NCBI RefSeq assembly: GCF_000160455.2
Contig: NZ_ACJX03000001.1
Location: 878,001-942,000, forward strand
Direction: 5' to 3'
From: Acetomicrobium hydrogeniformans ATCC BAA-1850
GTDB lineage: Bacteria; Synergistota; Synergistia; Synergistales; Acetomicrobiaceae
Length of the DNA: 64,000 bases
Shown: positions 24,620 through 33,772 of the stretch, in pieces
How the letters are laid out: the number at the start of each line of letters is the position of its first letter
Position numbering within the stretch: position 1 is the stretch's first letter
The notes under the pieces: generated by a model
What the model was told of the DNA's origin: nothing
What the model saw: only the letters and a program-made list of their open reading frames with translations
Database searches by the model: none
Translations under genes and position numbers: made by a program

Positions 24620-25320
24620 TCCGCCGCGTATTTTGCTTCGCCGCCAACCTTTCCCTGGCAAAACCATCTCTTTGCCAGGTATATACACCATGTATCGCTC
24701 AAGGCCACTATCCACTTTATTACGTAAGTGCTCAATATGATCGACAGGAGAACCTTTGCAGGATATACTCCGTAAAATGCCACGACGGCAAATATTGCCG
24801 TATCTATGGCCTGGGAGATCATCGTGCTGACGTTGTTTCTGAACCAAAGATATTTGTCGCCCGTCAATTTCTTCAACAAATGAAACAACCAGACATCATG
24901 GTATTGCGCAAGGGCGTATGCGCAAAAGGAGGCACCTGCAACTTTTGGGGTCAAACCAAAAATCCCCTTTAAGGCGTCATGGGCCAGATCGTTAGGGTTG
25001 GGGACAAACAGAAGGGCCATTTGCATCACCACGACCATCATAAAGAGCGTGAAAAAGCCCAGATGAACGGCCAGAGTGGCCTCCCTCTTGCCGTAATTTT
25101 CGCTCAATATGTCGGTGGCCAAAAAAGAAGTACCGTACAAAATATTCCCGAGTGTAGCTGTCATGCCAAAAAGAGTGACGAGTTTCATGACCTGAATGTT
25201 GGCCAAAATGACCGACATCACCACCCAGGCATATAGCCCGTACTTCCCAAAGACCCTATAGGATATCAATATAACGGATGTGCAAAAAATCAGCATTAAA
25301 AACCAGATTGCCTCATTCAT
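24616..25320 (-). CDS. Queuosine-precursor-type transporter (YhhQ/VUT family)
   Basis: A 234-residue inner-membrane protein with about six helices and the family stretch ATDILSENYGKREA plus FSRF-less C-terminal helices ending WCIYLAKRW. YhhQ members import 7-cyano- or 7-aminomethyl-7-deazaguanine for tRNA queuosine synthesis. ATG start with GGAGG 11 bases upstream; a GTG six codons earlier is the alternative. The start overlaps the 3' end of the uracil-DNA glycosylase gene, so the two are co-transcribed. Confidence 0.8.
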   Translation of the reverse strand: MNEAIWFLMLIFCTSVILISYRVFGKYGLYAWVVMSVILANIQVMKLVTLFGMTATLGNILYGTSFLATDILSENYGKREATLAVHLGFFTLFMMVVVMQMALLFVPNPNDLAHDALKGIFGLTPKVAGASFCAYALAQYHDVWLFHLLKKLTGDKYLWFRNNVSTMISQAIDTAIFAVVAFYGVYPAKVLLSIILSTYVIKWIVALSDTWCIYLAKRWFCQGKVGGEAKYAAD

Positions 25321-25909
25321 CGGGCAAATCGCCTCCACTTATCGTTTGATAAAATAACCCGAAGAGATCGAACATCTGCACCGTCTGTCCCCACAGCGCC
25401 GATCTGTACACCAAAGATGCCGGATGAGGCAAGGGAAAAAGGACGTACTCCCCCACGCCTAAAGGTTTCCCAAACAACGAAGGGATCGAGGAATTTTTCT
25501 CAGGCCTCGGCAGGCCAAAGAGGGCAAACAGACCTTTTAAAGCCCATTTGCCCAGGGGAACTATAACTTTTGGCCTTACGCATTCTATCTCTTCCTTCAA
25601 GTAGGGAAGGCAGGCGTCGATCTGCCTCCACTTTGGCCTTCCGTACCTTGGCAAAGGGCATTTCAGCAAATTCGTCCTCCAGCATTCGTAAAAATTCACT
25701 CCTGCCCTCCCGAGAAAATAACGCAGGAAAGCCCCTGTCACCCCCCAAAAGGGTCTTCCATTCATCTCTTCCGCGTCAAAGGGAGCTTGCCCCAGCAAAA
25801 ACACCCTTGCTCCCAAAGGACCCTCTCCGGGGATTGCCCTTTTTCGCTTTAAAGCCAAATCGCACCTCTCGCAACTCATTATTTGAGACTCCAAAAGCTT
25901 CATATCCAC
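25313..25909 (-). CDS. Family 4 uracil-DNA glycosylase, [4Fe-4S] type
   Basis: A 198-residue repair enzyme removing uracil from DNA, common in thermophiles. Four cysteines (13, 16, 84, 100) have the spacing of the [4Fe-4S] cluster in family 4 glycosylases. LGQAPFDAEEMNGRPFWG is the water-activating motif with altered residues (family norm GEAPG-x-x-ED). LLKCPLP and PLPHPASLVY are the remaining site motifs. The first-motif changes mean activity on uracil is likely but not certain. Confidence 0.88.
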   Translation of the reverse strand: MDMKLLESQIMSCERCDLALKRKRAIPGEGPLGARVFLLGQAPFDAEEMNGRPFWGVTGAFLRYFLGRAGVNFYECWRTNLLKCPLPRYGRPKWRQIDACLPYLKEEIECVRPKVIVPLGKWALKGLFALFGLPRPEKNSSIPSLFGKPLGVGEYVLFPLPHPASLVYRSALWGQTVQMFDLFGLFYQTISGGDLPDE

Positions 25910-25956
25910 ATCTCACGAATGGGCTAAATACTTGCAAGCTTCTACTTGCACTCTTC

Positions 25957-27129
25957 TCATTGCCGAGTATTTATTTTATCCCAAAGCCTGTCAAAGCGAA
26001 AATACAACAATCTCTTTATGAAATCCGACCTTTTCAATGGGTCGGAGGAAAAATAAAAGAGGTGGGAATCGCACCGACAGTCACTGCAACCGAAATTCGA
26101 AACGATGTCGTTGGCAATTTCTTTCATGGAGGCTGCCAAATCGCATTCGATATCATCGGCGGTTCTTATGGGTAGGTTCAAAACGCTCTCGGAAACTTCC
26201 CGTAAATAATCTACATGCCAATGAAGCACCTTCCGCCTTCGCAAATGACGGTTTATACGAGCAGTCAGGTTTTTCTTTCCCGAACCCGCATAGACGTAAA
26301 AACCTGGGCGCAGTTGTACCCTTCCCAAAGCGCCTATATCTATTTCCCTGAAGCCGTCGACTTCAAAGATAGATAAGTAGGCGCCCCTATCAGCCATTTC
26401 TTCCTCTATTAAACCCCAGGGAACGGGCAATTTCGCCGGCAAATCGCCCATCTTCATTTCCTCACTCCAACGCACCCCCAGGGGCATGACGTCGACCGCA
26501 TGGCGATTTTCCGCCAGAGCCTCCGAAAAGGCCAAGTCGGTATGGTAATCGGGAAGGAAAAACTTCGGCCGTAAGGAATTAACCAAAAATAAAAGCGCGA
26601 CCTCATAGCCGTCCTTCGCAAGCAAGGCAAGCTCTTCTATGTGCCTCTTACCCCTTGCCGTAACGGCATCGGGGAAGGCGGCGACATAGCTGCCAAAGAG
26701 TGTGCAAGACTTTACCTCGAGGAAGATCTTTCTCCCGCATCTTTCAAGAAGAAAGTCAATACGGCTTTTATTGACAGCCACTTCCCTCTCCAAAATTTTC
26801 GCACCTGACAAATCCGGGACGAGATCGTGGCGTATCATCCAATCTACAACGTCGTTTACTACATGAGTGTGCAGCAACACCCAATCACCCCGGCGTTTTG
26901 CAGCCATAACCACAAAGGGCAGCTCTCCCTTAGAAGGAGCAAGAAGGAGCAAAACGCCGGGCAAAAGGATCTCCCAAAGTCTTCCGGGATTTGGGAGGTA
27001 GGCAAAGGTCGCAGCGCCTTCGATTTCCACCTGAACTACGAAACGATTCTTTCTCCTTAGAAAATGGCCCAAGATCAGAGGGCCATCAGAAATCTTATAG
27101 TTTAAAGCTTCGTGTTTCGTGCCCCTCAC
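25957..27129 (-). CDS. sfsA: Fusion: SfsA nuclease + DUF123 GIY-YIG-type domain
   Basis: A 390-residue two-domain protein. Residues 1-230 are SfsA, a nucleic-acid nuclease once described as a sugar fermentation stimulator: [17 protein letters not shown] (122-129), FLEVKS (136-141), FPDAVTARG and HAVDVMPL. Residues 248-365 match DUF123, a GIY-YIG relative: GFYVYAGSG (276-284), [20 protein letters not shown]. SfsA alone is about 230 residues. GTG start 6 bases after AAGGA. Fusion of two nuclease folds suggests action on a shared substrate such as structured or damaged DNA; that is inference. Confidence 0.88.
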   Translation of the reverse strand: MRGTKHEALNYKISDGPLILGHFLRRKNRFVVQVEIEGAATFAYLPNPGRLWEILLPGVLLLLAPSKGELPFVVMAAKRRGDWVLLHTHVVNDVVDWMIRHDLVPDLSGAKILEREVAVNKSRIDFLLERCGRKIFLEVKSCTLFGSYVAAFPDAVTARGKRHIEELALLAKDGYEVALLFLVNSLRPKFFLPDYHTDLAFSEALAENRHAVDVMPLGVRWSEEMKMGDLPAKLPVPWGLIEEEMADRGAYLSIFEVDGFREIDIGALGRVQLRPGFYVYAGSGKKNLTARINRHLRRRKVLHWHVDYLREVSESVLNLPIRTADDIECDLAASMKEIANDIVSNFGCSDCRCDSHLFYFSSDPLKRSDFIKRLLYFRFDRLWDKINTRQ

Positions 27130-27180
27130 CTTCGTCCTTCAGTCAAATAGAAGCAAGTTCATTTTACCATCGTCCCAATA

Positions 27181-27194
27181 GATCAATATTGATC
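27181..27194. promoter_or_regulatory. 14-bp palindrome upstream of the SfsA fusion
   Basis: GATCAATATTGATC, a perfect palindrome about 52 bases upstream of the GTG. It overlaps a possible minus-strand -35 (TTGATC), so it may be an operator. No known regulator is implied. Confidence 0.35.
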
Positions 27195-27636
27195 AGTTAT
27201 TTCTTACGCTTTATGTTGCAAAACTGACGCCCAAAATTAGCATAAACTTTTTTCACATGCTACTGTGCAACCTCACCCAATCGCCCGGGGCATGACAAAA
27301 TAAATTGCCCCATCTATAGTTTATGAAGGACGGGCAAACTGGGGGTCGTATAAAACACCCTAAGGAGCATTCAGCCAAATGCCTGGGGATGATCAATTAA
27401 AGTCGCAGCTGATGCACTAAAATGACAATACTTTCGACCTTACACCTGCTATATGAGGATGTAGCAGAGGATATTGAAGAATCCCTGAAGAGTTTCCCGA
27501 AGAAAGACATTCCTTAAGGGTAATAAATGGTTGACTTATATTGACCTTTATAGGGAAAATACTGCTATTTTTTTTATAGGGCGCATGTCCACAAGCGAAG
27601 ACCTTTGCGGGAGAGAACCGCAACTTGTCTTATGCA
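27195..27636. other. Region without a supported gene
   Basis: About 440 bp between the SfsA fusion and the ABC permease. The only coding-like trace is a 31-codon plus-strand frame (27422-27517) with a plausible acidic-helix composition (EDVAEDIEESLKSF) but no ribosome site. Upstream frames carry stops, so it may be a decayed gene remnant. Sequences near 27590-27635 can form nested stems (ACAAG with CTTGT). No known RNA family was recognised. Confidence 0.4.
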
Positions 27637-27674
27637 CCCCTCACAGAAAGGCCTGTCGACCCTTCTGTGAGGGG
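27637..27674. terminator. Terminator at the end of the nucleoside ABC operon
   Basis: Perfect 12-bp stem (27637-27648 with 27663-27674) with a 14-base loop. Its plus-strand side is followed by a T-rich tail; the minus-strand side is poorer in T. It closes the leftward ABC operon and can also stop rightward transcripts. Confidence 0.7.
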
Positions 27675-27685
27675 ATATTTATCTT

Positions 27686-28615
27686 TTATTCTCTTTCTTC
27701 TCTGTAGAAGGGAAGCCCCAAGGCGCTTGGAGAACCCAGGAACCTTCCTCTGCCCTTTAAGACAGATATCATAACCAATACCGTTATGGTCAATATGTAG
27801 GGAAGCATCATCAGGAGGGGGGCCGGAATGGACGTACCTCCTGCTTGAATTCTCATTTGAAGCGCCTCTACTCCACCGAAGAGGTAAGACCCAAGGGCAG
27901 CCCTGAAGGGGTGCCATATAGCGAAAATTACGAGCGCGACCGCTATCCAACCCCTTCCCGCCGTCATGAGCTCCACCCACATGTGGCTATAGACAACGGA
28001 AAGGTAGGCGCCTCCAAGGGAGACAAATCCTCCGCCCAGAAGCGTCGAAAGATATCTAACTGCGGACACTGATATTCCTGCCGCCTCTGCGGAAAGAGGG
28101 CTGTCGCCCACGGCCCTCATCTTCAGTCCAAATTTTGTCTTAAAGATCAAAAACCAAACGAGGAAGACGAGAAAATAGGACATGTAAACCATGGGGTCCT
28201 GATTGAAAAAAACAGGCCCCACAACGGGCAAAGAAGACAGCCCCGGTAGGGGCATGGCCCTGAGTCCCGAAATGGTCTGACCCACGTAGCTTCTACCCAA
28301 AAGCGAGCTCATCCCCGTTCCGAACATGGTCATGGCAAGCCCGCATATGACCTGATTTGCCCTTAAGCTGATGCACAAAAATGCATGAATCACGTTTACG
28401 GCCACTCCGACTAAAAAGGCCGCCACCAAACCCCAAAGGGGCGATCCCGTATTAAAGGTAACTATGAAGCCGGTGTATGCGCCGATCAGCATGATGCCCT
28501 CGAGCCCCAGGTTCAAAACGCCGGACTTCTCGGTTATTATCTCTCCTAAAGTGGCATACAGAATTGGCGTACCACTTCTTACGGCAGCAGCAAGGATTGG
28601 AACGATCAATTCCAC
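27686..28615 (-). CDS. ABC transporter permease (nucleoside BMP type, NupQ-like)
   Basis: A 309-residue membrane permease of the BPD_transp_2 family, with LYATLGEIITEKSGVLNLGLEGIMLIGA at the start, the classic motif of the second permease in BMP-dependent purine nucleoside importers. About eight to ten helices follow. It lies six bases after the other permease and shares the operon with the ATPase and BMP lipoprotein-type binding protein. Substrate inferred as nucleoside or purine from family and from the facing gpt gene. Confidence 0.92.
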   Translation of the reverse strand: MELIVPILAAAVRSGTPILYATLGEIITEKSGVLNLGLEGIMLIGAYTGFIVTFNTGSPLWGLVAAFLVGVAVNVIHAFLCISLRANQVICGLAMTMFGTGMSSLLGRSYVGQTISGLRAMPLPGLSSLPVVGPVFFNQDPMVYMSYFLVFLVWFLIFKTKFGLKMRAVGDSPLSAEAAGISVSAVRYLSTLLGGGFVSLGGAYLSVVYSHMWVELMTAGRGWIAVALVIFAIWHPFRAALGSYLFGGVEALQMRIQAGGTSIPAPLLMMLPYILTITVLVMISVLKGRGRFLGSPSALGLPFYREERE

Positions 28616-28621
28616 CGCAGA

Positions 28622-29683
28622 TCACCTCTTTTTGAAGGTCAGGCTAATTCGGTAGCTTCTGAAAAACTCCCCGCCGAGAAGGAAAAAGAGTATCAAACCC
28701 TGTAGTATCTGAACCGTCGAAAGCGGGAGACGCATGGCTATTTGGAGATTCTCTCCGCCAACGAAGAGCGCTCCGAAAAAGAAGGAGACGAAAATAATCG
28801 TGAAGGGATGAAGCCTAGCAAGCCATGCGATAATTATCGCCGTGTAGCCATACCCTACGGCAAAACCGGGTTGTAATCTGCGGTGCAAGCCAGCCATCTC
28901 GGCCATACCGGCCAGTCCAGCTATGGCTCCGGACAGAAACATGACTAAAATTACATTTCTGGCTGACTTGATGCCCGCGTAATCCGCTGCCCTGGGGTTC
29001 TGGCCGCTAACCCTTATCTCATACCCCCATACGCCCTTTCTAACGACAATCCAGAGGATCAGGGCGACAATAAGGGCAAAAAACAGGCCGGCGTGGACTC
29101 TGGAGGCAAAAAACTGAGGAAGGCGTGCGCTCTCCGGAAAAACAGGGGTCATGGGAAAGCCCAAACTCGTCGGATCGCGCCAGGAGCCGTAGACGAAGTA
29201 CTGCAACAAAAGGATGGCAATATAGTTCATCATCAAAGTCGTGATAATTTCGTTTACGTTCCAGCGCGCCTTTAAGAATCCCGCGAAAGCCCCCCAGAAC
29301 CCTCCGGCCAGGGACGAGGCAACGGCCATGGAGGCTAACATGACTATGGCGCTGTCGGTGTAAAAGTACCTCACGAAGGCCGTGCAAGCCAATGCACCCA
29401 TGACGAATTGCCCTTCGGCACCTATATTCCATACCACCATGGTAAAGGCGAGGCCAACGGCCAGGGAACACATGACAAGAGGTATCGTCTTCGCAAGTGT
29501 TTCGCTGATTCCGTAAAAGTCGCTTAAAGAGCCTTTGAGCATCATTCCGTAGGCTTCCCAGGGATTTACGCCCATAAGTCCAAGCATCAGGGCTCCGCTT
29601 AGAAGGGCTAAAATAATGGAGGCAAGTATTATATAAAGCTCCTGTCCTTTGGATATGTAAAATCTCTTTTCAATTTTAATCAT
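28622..29683 (-). CDS. ABC transporter permease (nucleoside BMP type, NupP-like)
   Basis: A 353-residue permease, the larger partner of the pair, with GVNPWEAYGMMLKGS, the NIGAEGQFVMGA motif, LKARWNVNEIITTLMMNYIA and GQNPRAADYAGI. The start is the ATG that overlaps the last codons of the ATPase gene (29676-29683), which fits translational coupling; a start eight codons earlier is possible. It forms the membrane channel with the downstream permease. Confidence 0.92.
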   Translation of the reverse strand: MIKIEKRFYISKGQELYIILASIILALLSGALMLGLMGVNPWEAYGMMLKGSLSDFYGISETLAKTIPLVMCSLAVGLAFTMVVWNIGAEGQFVMGALACTAFVRYFYTDSAIVMLASMAVASSLAGGFWGAFAGFLKARWNVNEIITTLMMNYIAILLLQYFVYGSWRDPTSLGFPMTPVFPESARLPQFFASRVHAGLFFALIVALILWIVVRKGVWGYEIRVSGQNPRAADYAGIKSARNVILVMFLSGAIAGLAGMAEMAGLHRRLQPGFAVGYGYTAIIIAWLARLHPFTIIFVSFFFGALFVGGENLQIAMRLPLSTVQILQGLILFFLLGGEFFRSYRISLTFKKR

Positions 29684-31226
29684 GCTCTTTTTTGCCCCCC
29701 TGTCCATCCGAGGCTATTCCTGCCATCATAAGCCCTATTTTTTCTATGTGGCTTCTATCGGGGGCCTCGATAGTTCCCATCAGTCTGCCCCTATACATAA
29801 CCGCCAACAGGTCGCTCAGCATGAGAAGTTCGTCCAGATCTTCGGATATAAGCAAAACTGCTCCACCCTCCTCCTTAGCTGCAAGCAACTTTTCTCTAAC
29901 GAATGCAGTGGCCTTTACGTCGAGCCCCCAGGTGGGGTGCATCGCAATCACGACCTTCATGTTGTCCGATAACTCCCTGGCCAATATGAGCTTTTGCTGA
30001 TTCCCTCCCGAGAGCATCCTGACTGCAACGTCAATGCCAGGAGTGAGGATGTCGTAACTTTCGATGAGGTATCCTGAGTCCTGGTATACTTCATCCCAAT
30101 CGATGAAAAAACCTCTCTTGTAGGGAGGACGCCAATACTTTCTCAGTGCCACGTTTTCTGCGACGTTCATATTAGGGACCAGTCCAACGCCCTTCCTGTC
30201 GGAGGGTATATATTTAACTCCTAGATCTACCATGCGCCTCGCCGACGTAGAAGTTACATCTTCCACTGTAAAATACAGGCTTCCTCTTTCTATGTGTCTC
30301 ATGCCTGCCAGGGCCTCGGCCAATTCGCCCTGTCCGTTTCCGCTGACGCCTGCGATGCCAAGTATCTGGTTTTCTCTTAAGGTCAACGAAACGCCATCGA
30401 CCGCGACAAGACCTTTGTCGTTTCTGACCCTAATCTCTTCTGCGATGAGAATAGGCTTGCCCGGGGGCTTACGGCTTACGCCGACTTTTATCTCCCCTAC
30501 CCCACCGCTTCCTACCATCATCTCCGCCAGCTTTTCGGCCGTAACTTCGCGGGCGGGCAAAGTACCAACAACTCTGCCGCGCCTCAAGACAGTTATTCTG
30601 TCGGAGATCTCAAACACTTCCTTCAGCTTATGGGATATGAAAACTATGCCAAAACCCTCTTCTTTCATATGCTTAACTGTCTCGAACAATTTTTCGGTCT
30701 CTTGCGGAGTCAGCACAGAGGTGGGCTCATCCAATATCAGTATTTTGGCTTTATGAAAAAGCATCCGCAGGATAGCAACCCGCTGTTGTTCGCCTATGGA
30801 AAGTTGCCATACCGGAGACAAAGGATCCACGTCAAGGCCGTATCTGGCCGACAGCTCCCTTATCCTGGCACATGTAGCGCTTTCTTTTACTGTAAAATTC
30901 CTCTCGGCACTGCCCAGAGCCATGTTTTCCCAGACGGTGAGGCTTGGCACCAGCATGAAGTGTTGATGAACTATGCCTATGCCCTGGGCTATAGCATCTT
31001 TGGGCGAATGAAACACCACCTCACGACCCTCCAGCTCGATCGTGCCCTCATCAGGTTGGTACAAACCGCACAATATGCTCATGAGCGTGCTTTTTCCGGC
31101 TCCGTTTTCTCCAAGCAGAGCGTGGACCTCGCCTGCCTTCAAGTCAAAATCCACATCATCGTTTGCCTTTATGTCGTAAAAGGTCTTTGTTATTCCACGC
31201 ATATTTACAAGAACTTTTTCAGCCAT
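29676..31226 (-). CDS. ABC transporter ATP-binding protein, tandem domains (NupO-like)
   Basis: A 516-residue protein with two nucleotide-binding domains in sugar/nucleoside importer style. The first has Walker A GENGAGKSTL, signature LSIGEQQR and Walker B ILILDEPTS. The second has GVSGNGQGEL and LSGGNQQKLILAREL, but the Walker B region reads VVIAMHPTWGLD in place of the usual aspartate-glutamate pair, as in RbsA-like second domains. The ATG after GGCGGAGA was chosen over a codon 35 residues earlier that lies in the preceding spacer hairpin. Confidence 0.93.
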   Translation of the reverse strand: MAEKVLVNMRGITKTFYDIKANDDVDFDLKAGEVHALLGENGAGKSTLMSILCGLYQPDEGTIELEGREVVFHSPKDAIAQGIGIVHQHFMLVPSLTVWENMALGSAERNFTVKESATCARIRELSARYGLDVDPLSPVWQLSIGEQQRVAILRMLFHKAKILILDEPTSVLTPQETEKLFETVKHMKEEGFGIVFISHKLKEVFEISDRITVLRRGRVVGTLPAREVTAEKLAEMMVGSGGVGEIKVGVSRKPPGKPILIAEEIRVRNDKGLVAVDGVSLTLRENQILGIAGVSGNGQGELAEALAGMRHIERGSLYFTVEDVTSTSARRMVDLGVKYIPSDRKGVGLVPNMNVAENVALRKYWRPPYKRGFFIDWDEVYQDSGYLIESYDILTPGIDVAVRMLSGGNQQKLILARELSDNMKVVIAMHPTWGLDVKATAFVREKLLAAKEEGGAVLLISEDLDELLMLSDLLAVMYRGRLMGTIEAPDRSHIEKIGLMMAGIASDGQGGKKEHD

Positions 31227-31253
31227 ATTTAATCTCCGCCCAATCGGTAAAAG

Positions 31254-31285
31254 AAGAGCACGCAAGCATTTGCTTGCGTGCTCTT
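31254..31285 (-). promoter_or_regulatory. Intercistronic hairpin between the BMP binding protein and ATPase genes
   Basis: Perfect 14-bp stem (31254-31267 with 31272-31285) with a 4-base loop, followed on the minus strand by CTTTTA. It stands 7 bases after the binding-protein stop and 28 before the ATPase start. It should act as a partial terminator or 3' mRNA shield, raising binding-protein dosage. Confidence 0.75.
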
Positions 31286-31291
31286 TGCAGT

Positions 31292-32374
31292 TTATTTGGG
31301 TAATTCTCCTTCTACGCCCTCGACCAGCCAATTCATCGACAAGAGGTCCTGATCGGTAAGTTTTTGGCCTTCTTTAACGATCAAATTCCCCTTGTTGTCT
31401 TTAATGGGCCCTTCGAACACATCCCACTCGCCGGACGCAATGCGTTGTCTTTCTCCTTCCACCAGGTCTTTAACGGCATCGGGAACATCTTTGGCGTACG
31501 GAGCCAACGCCACCATGCCTTTATCCAAACCCCACCATATGTCTTCCGGCTCCCAGGTGCCGTTGATCACCTTTTCGACGGTGTATTTATAAACCACTCC
31601 CCAATTCCAGACGGGCGCCGTAAGGTGTTTTGTGGGAGCATATTGAGACATGTCGTTGTTGTAACCTACGACGTAAACCCCGGCCTCTTCCGCAGCCTGA
31701 GGTACGGATCCGGTGTTGGCGTGCATTGCAAGCACGTCAGCTCCCGCATCGACCAGAGCCTTGGCTGCTTCCTTCTCCTTTCCTGGGTCGATCCAGGAAA
31801 ATAGCCATACTACCTTTACCTTAACGTCAGGGTTGGCTCTGCGAGCGCCCAAGGTAAAGGCATTTAACCCCCTGATCACCTCCGGAATGGGATGAGCTGC
31901 AACGAAACCGATCACGTTTTTCTCAGTCATGCTGCCGGCAACTAAACCGGACAAATATCTTGCCTGGTACATTCTGCCGAAATATATGCCCACGTTATCA
32001 GCCATCTTAAAGCCCGAACAGTGCATGAAAATGATGTCGGGGTGGCGTTTCGCCGCTTCCTGCACATAATCCATGTATCCAAAGGAGGTGGCAAAGATCA
32101 CCTTTGCTCCGTTTCTTATGAAGTTCTCCATCGCCCTGACCGAATCGGGCCCCTCCGGAACGGATTCAACATACATGGTGGTCACGTCGGGAAAGGCCTT
32201 TTCCACCTCGAGCCTTCCAAGATCGTGCATGTAGGTCCATCCGCCATCGCCTATGGGGCCGTTGTAAAGCCAGGCAGCCTTGAGCTTGTCTGCGGGTACG
32301 GCTTCGAAGGACATGGCAGCGGTACTAAAAAGACAGAGCGTAAAGAGAGCGACAATAAGAGCCATCTTCCTCAT
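31292..32374 (-). CDS. BMP-family (PnrA/Med) substrate-binding protein
   Basis: A 360-residue periplasmic protein with a Sec signal (MRKM, hydrophobic core, cleavage around AMSF). It lacks an obvious lipobox cysteine at the cleavage site, unusual for a family that is mostly lipoprotein. Mature motifs are LYNGPIGDGGWTYMHDLGR, IFATSFGYMDYV, NVGIYFGRMYQARYLSG and DVLAMHANTGS. Relatives bind purine nucleosides. It is the first gene of the operon and faces the xanthine-guanine phosphoribosyltransferase gene. Confidence 0.93.
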   Translation of the reverse strand: MRKMALIVALFTLCLFSTAAMSFEAVPADKLKAAWLYNGPIGDGGWTYMHDLGRLEVEKAFPDVTTMYVESVPEGPDSVRAMENFIRNGAKVIFATSFGYMDYVQEAAKRHPDIIFMHCSGFKMADNVGIYFGRMYQARYLSGLVAGSMTEKNVIGFVAAHPIPEVIRGLNAFTLGARRANPDVKVKVVWLFSWIDPGKEKEAAKALVDAGADVLAMHANTGSVPQAAEEAGVYVVGYNNDMSQYAPTKHLTAPVWNWGVVYKYTVEKVINGTWEPEDIWWGLDKGMVALAPYAKDVPDAVKDLVEGERQRIASGEWDVFEGPIKDNKGNLIVKEGQKLTDQDLLSMNWLVEGVEGELPK

Positions 32375-32688
32375 TACACATCAACCTCCCAATTATAATT
32401 TAAAAACCTTCACATAAAATTTTACCTTCTTTTCCAACGCTCTTCAATTAAGGAAAAACTTTAATAAAACTATAACATAACTTCATCAATGACGCTCTTT
32501 ATCAAACTAGCCACGCAATCGGCATAGAATATCTCCTAATACGCTGATTTAATAATATATACAAACATAGCATCGCGAAGGATATCGCTTTTTCAAACGG
32601 AAAATTAATGCTAAAATATAACCTCACTAAAAGGATCAGGGCATTTCAAATCGCTATAATATCAATAACAAAGAAGAGGAGATGCAAA
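32375..32688. promoter_or_regulatory. Divergent intergenic region between the BMP operon and gpt
   Basis: About 310 bp, AT-rich. On the plus strand TAAAAT/TATAAT-like boxes (32613-32618 and 32655-32660) precede the AAGAGGAG ribosome site of gpt. Leftward boxes for the BMP operon are probably near 32470 (TTATAG) but lack a clear -35. No purine riboswitch core was found on either strand. Confidence 0.4.
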
Positions 32689-33177
32689 ATGACCGGCAAA
32701 GATCGTTACAAAAGGACCTATCCAGTATCGTGGGACCAACTGCACAAGGATAGCAAGGCCTTGGCTTGGCGCTTGATAGATACAGGGCAGAGGTGGGATA
32801 AGATAATCGCCGTCGTGCGGGGCGGCTTGGTTCCGGCTGCGATAATTGCCAGGGAGCTGGATATACACTATGTGGATACCGTATGCGTCTCAAGCTACAC
32901 ATTAAAGGAACAAGGAGAATTGAAGATCATAAAAAGCATAGAGGGGCTGAATGGCGAGAACGCGCTCATAATCGACGATTTAGTGGACACGGGAAAAACA
33001 GCGAGGATCGTGAGGCAAATGCTTCCCCATGCCCACTTTGCCACCGTCTATGCCAAGCCGGACGGAAGGCCTTACATCGATACTTACGTGACGGAAGTCA
33101 GCCAGGACACCTGGATTCTGTTTCCCTGGGATTCGGAGATTCAGTTCATCGAACCTCTGATCCAACAAAAGCCATAG
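32689..33177 (+). CDS. gpt: Xanthine-guanine phosphoribosyltransferase
   Basis: A 162-residue type I phosphoribosyltransferase that joins guanine, xanthine or hypoxanthine to PRPP. It has VVRGGLVPAAIIARELDI and the PRPP motif LIIDDLVDTGKTA, and ends WILFPWDSEIQF as E. coli Gpt does. The ATG after AAGAGGAG is 27 codons inside the longest frame. The nucleoside-type importer in the opposite direction suggests a shared purine salvage role. It is convergent with bioY, one base apart. Confidence 0.93.
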   Translation: MTGKDRYKRTYPVSWDQLHKDSKALAWRLIDTGQRWDKIIAVVRGGLVPAAIIARELDIHYVDTVCVSSYTLKEQGELKIIKSIEGLNGENALIIDDLVDTGKTARIVRQMLPHAHFATVYAKPDGRPYIDTYVTEVSQDTWILFPWDSEIQFIEPLIQQKP

Positions 33178-33178
33178 A

Positions 33179-33751
33179 TCAACGCTTTGTCTCCAACCCA
33201 ACCCGAGGCTCAATTGTCTTGAGCTGCGGCACGATCCTGTAGGCAAGTATGGTAGCCGCAGTTGCCTTTAGCGTGTCAGCCGCCAAAAAAGGCAGCACTC
33301 CGATTTTAAAGGCACCCAGCAATGATATATCCTTCCCCACCACGTAGTTTAAATTCAGGTAAAGACCCGTAACTCCACAAAAATATATCGCGCCCACGCC
33401 AAGAAATGACCCTAAAAGAAAACGAGGAAGTTTCGCACCCCCCCTCGTAACGCTTCCAGCCAAGTAGGAAGCGACTATGAAGCCTATCAAGTAGCCAAAG
33501 GTAGGAGAAAACATGATATGAGGCCCACTCGTGCCGGCAAAGACGGGCAACCCCATTAAACCCATGCCTATATATACGACCTGAGACATGGCACCCAACT
33601 TCGGTCCCAAACACATACCGGAAAGCAGAACGAAAAATACCTGTAAAGTCAAAGGAACGAGAGGAAAGGGAATTCTAATCCATGCTCCCGCTGCCGTCAG
33701 ACAGACGAACAATCCCGCCAGGATTATAGATTTAATTTCAGAATTGGACAT
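33179..33751 (-). CDS. bioY: BioY, biotin transporter S component
   Basis: A 190-residue membrane protein with about six helices. It carries the BioY motifs PFPLVPLTLQVFFVLLSGMCLGPKLGA, PVFAGTSGPHIMFSPTFGYLIGF, and ends in a basic tail. It imports biotin, alone or with an ECF EcfA-T module not seen here. Biotin is needed by the decarboxylase carrier subunit in this genome. The ATG 10 bases after GGAGG is preferred to the GTG that overlaps that site. Confidence 0.93.
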   Translation of the reverse strand: MSNSEIKSIILAGLFVCLTAAGAWIRIPFPLVPLTLQVFFVLLSGMCLGPKLGAMSQVVYIGMGLMGLPVFAGTSGPHIMFSPTFGYLIGFIVASYLAGSVTRGGAKLPRFLLGSFLGVGAIYFCGVTGLYLNLNYVVGKDISLLGAFKIGVLPFLAADTLKATAATILAYRIVPQLKTIEPRVGLETKR

Positions 33752-33772
33752 AGGGGCTTTCACCTCCAGAAA

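Noticed and set aside
27310-27400. ZTP riboswitch-like words (GGGTCGT and GCCTGGG)
   Set aside because: The two words are too close together and the pseudoknot arms and conserved middle section are absent; chance similarity is more likely.
32375-32688. Purine riboswitch upstream of the BMP operon or gpt
   Set aside because: The three-stem core with its conserved TATA and loop-loop bases could not be found on either strand.
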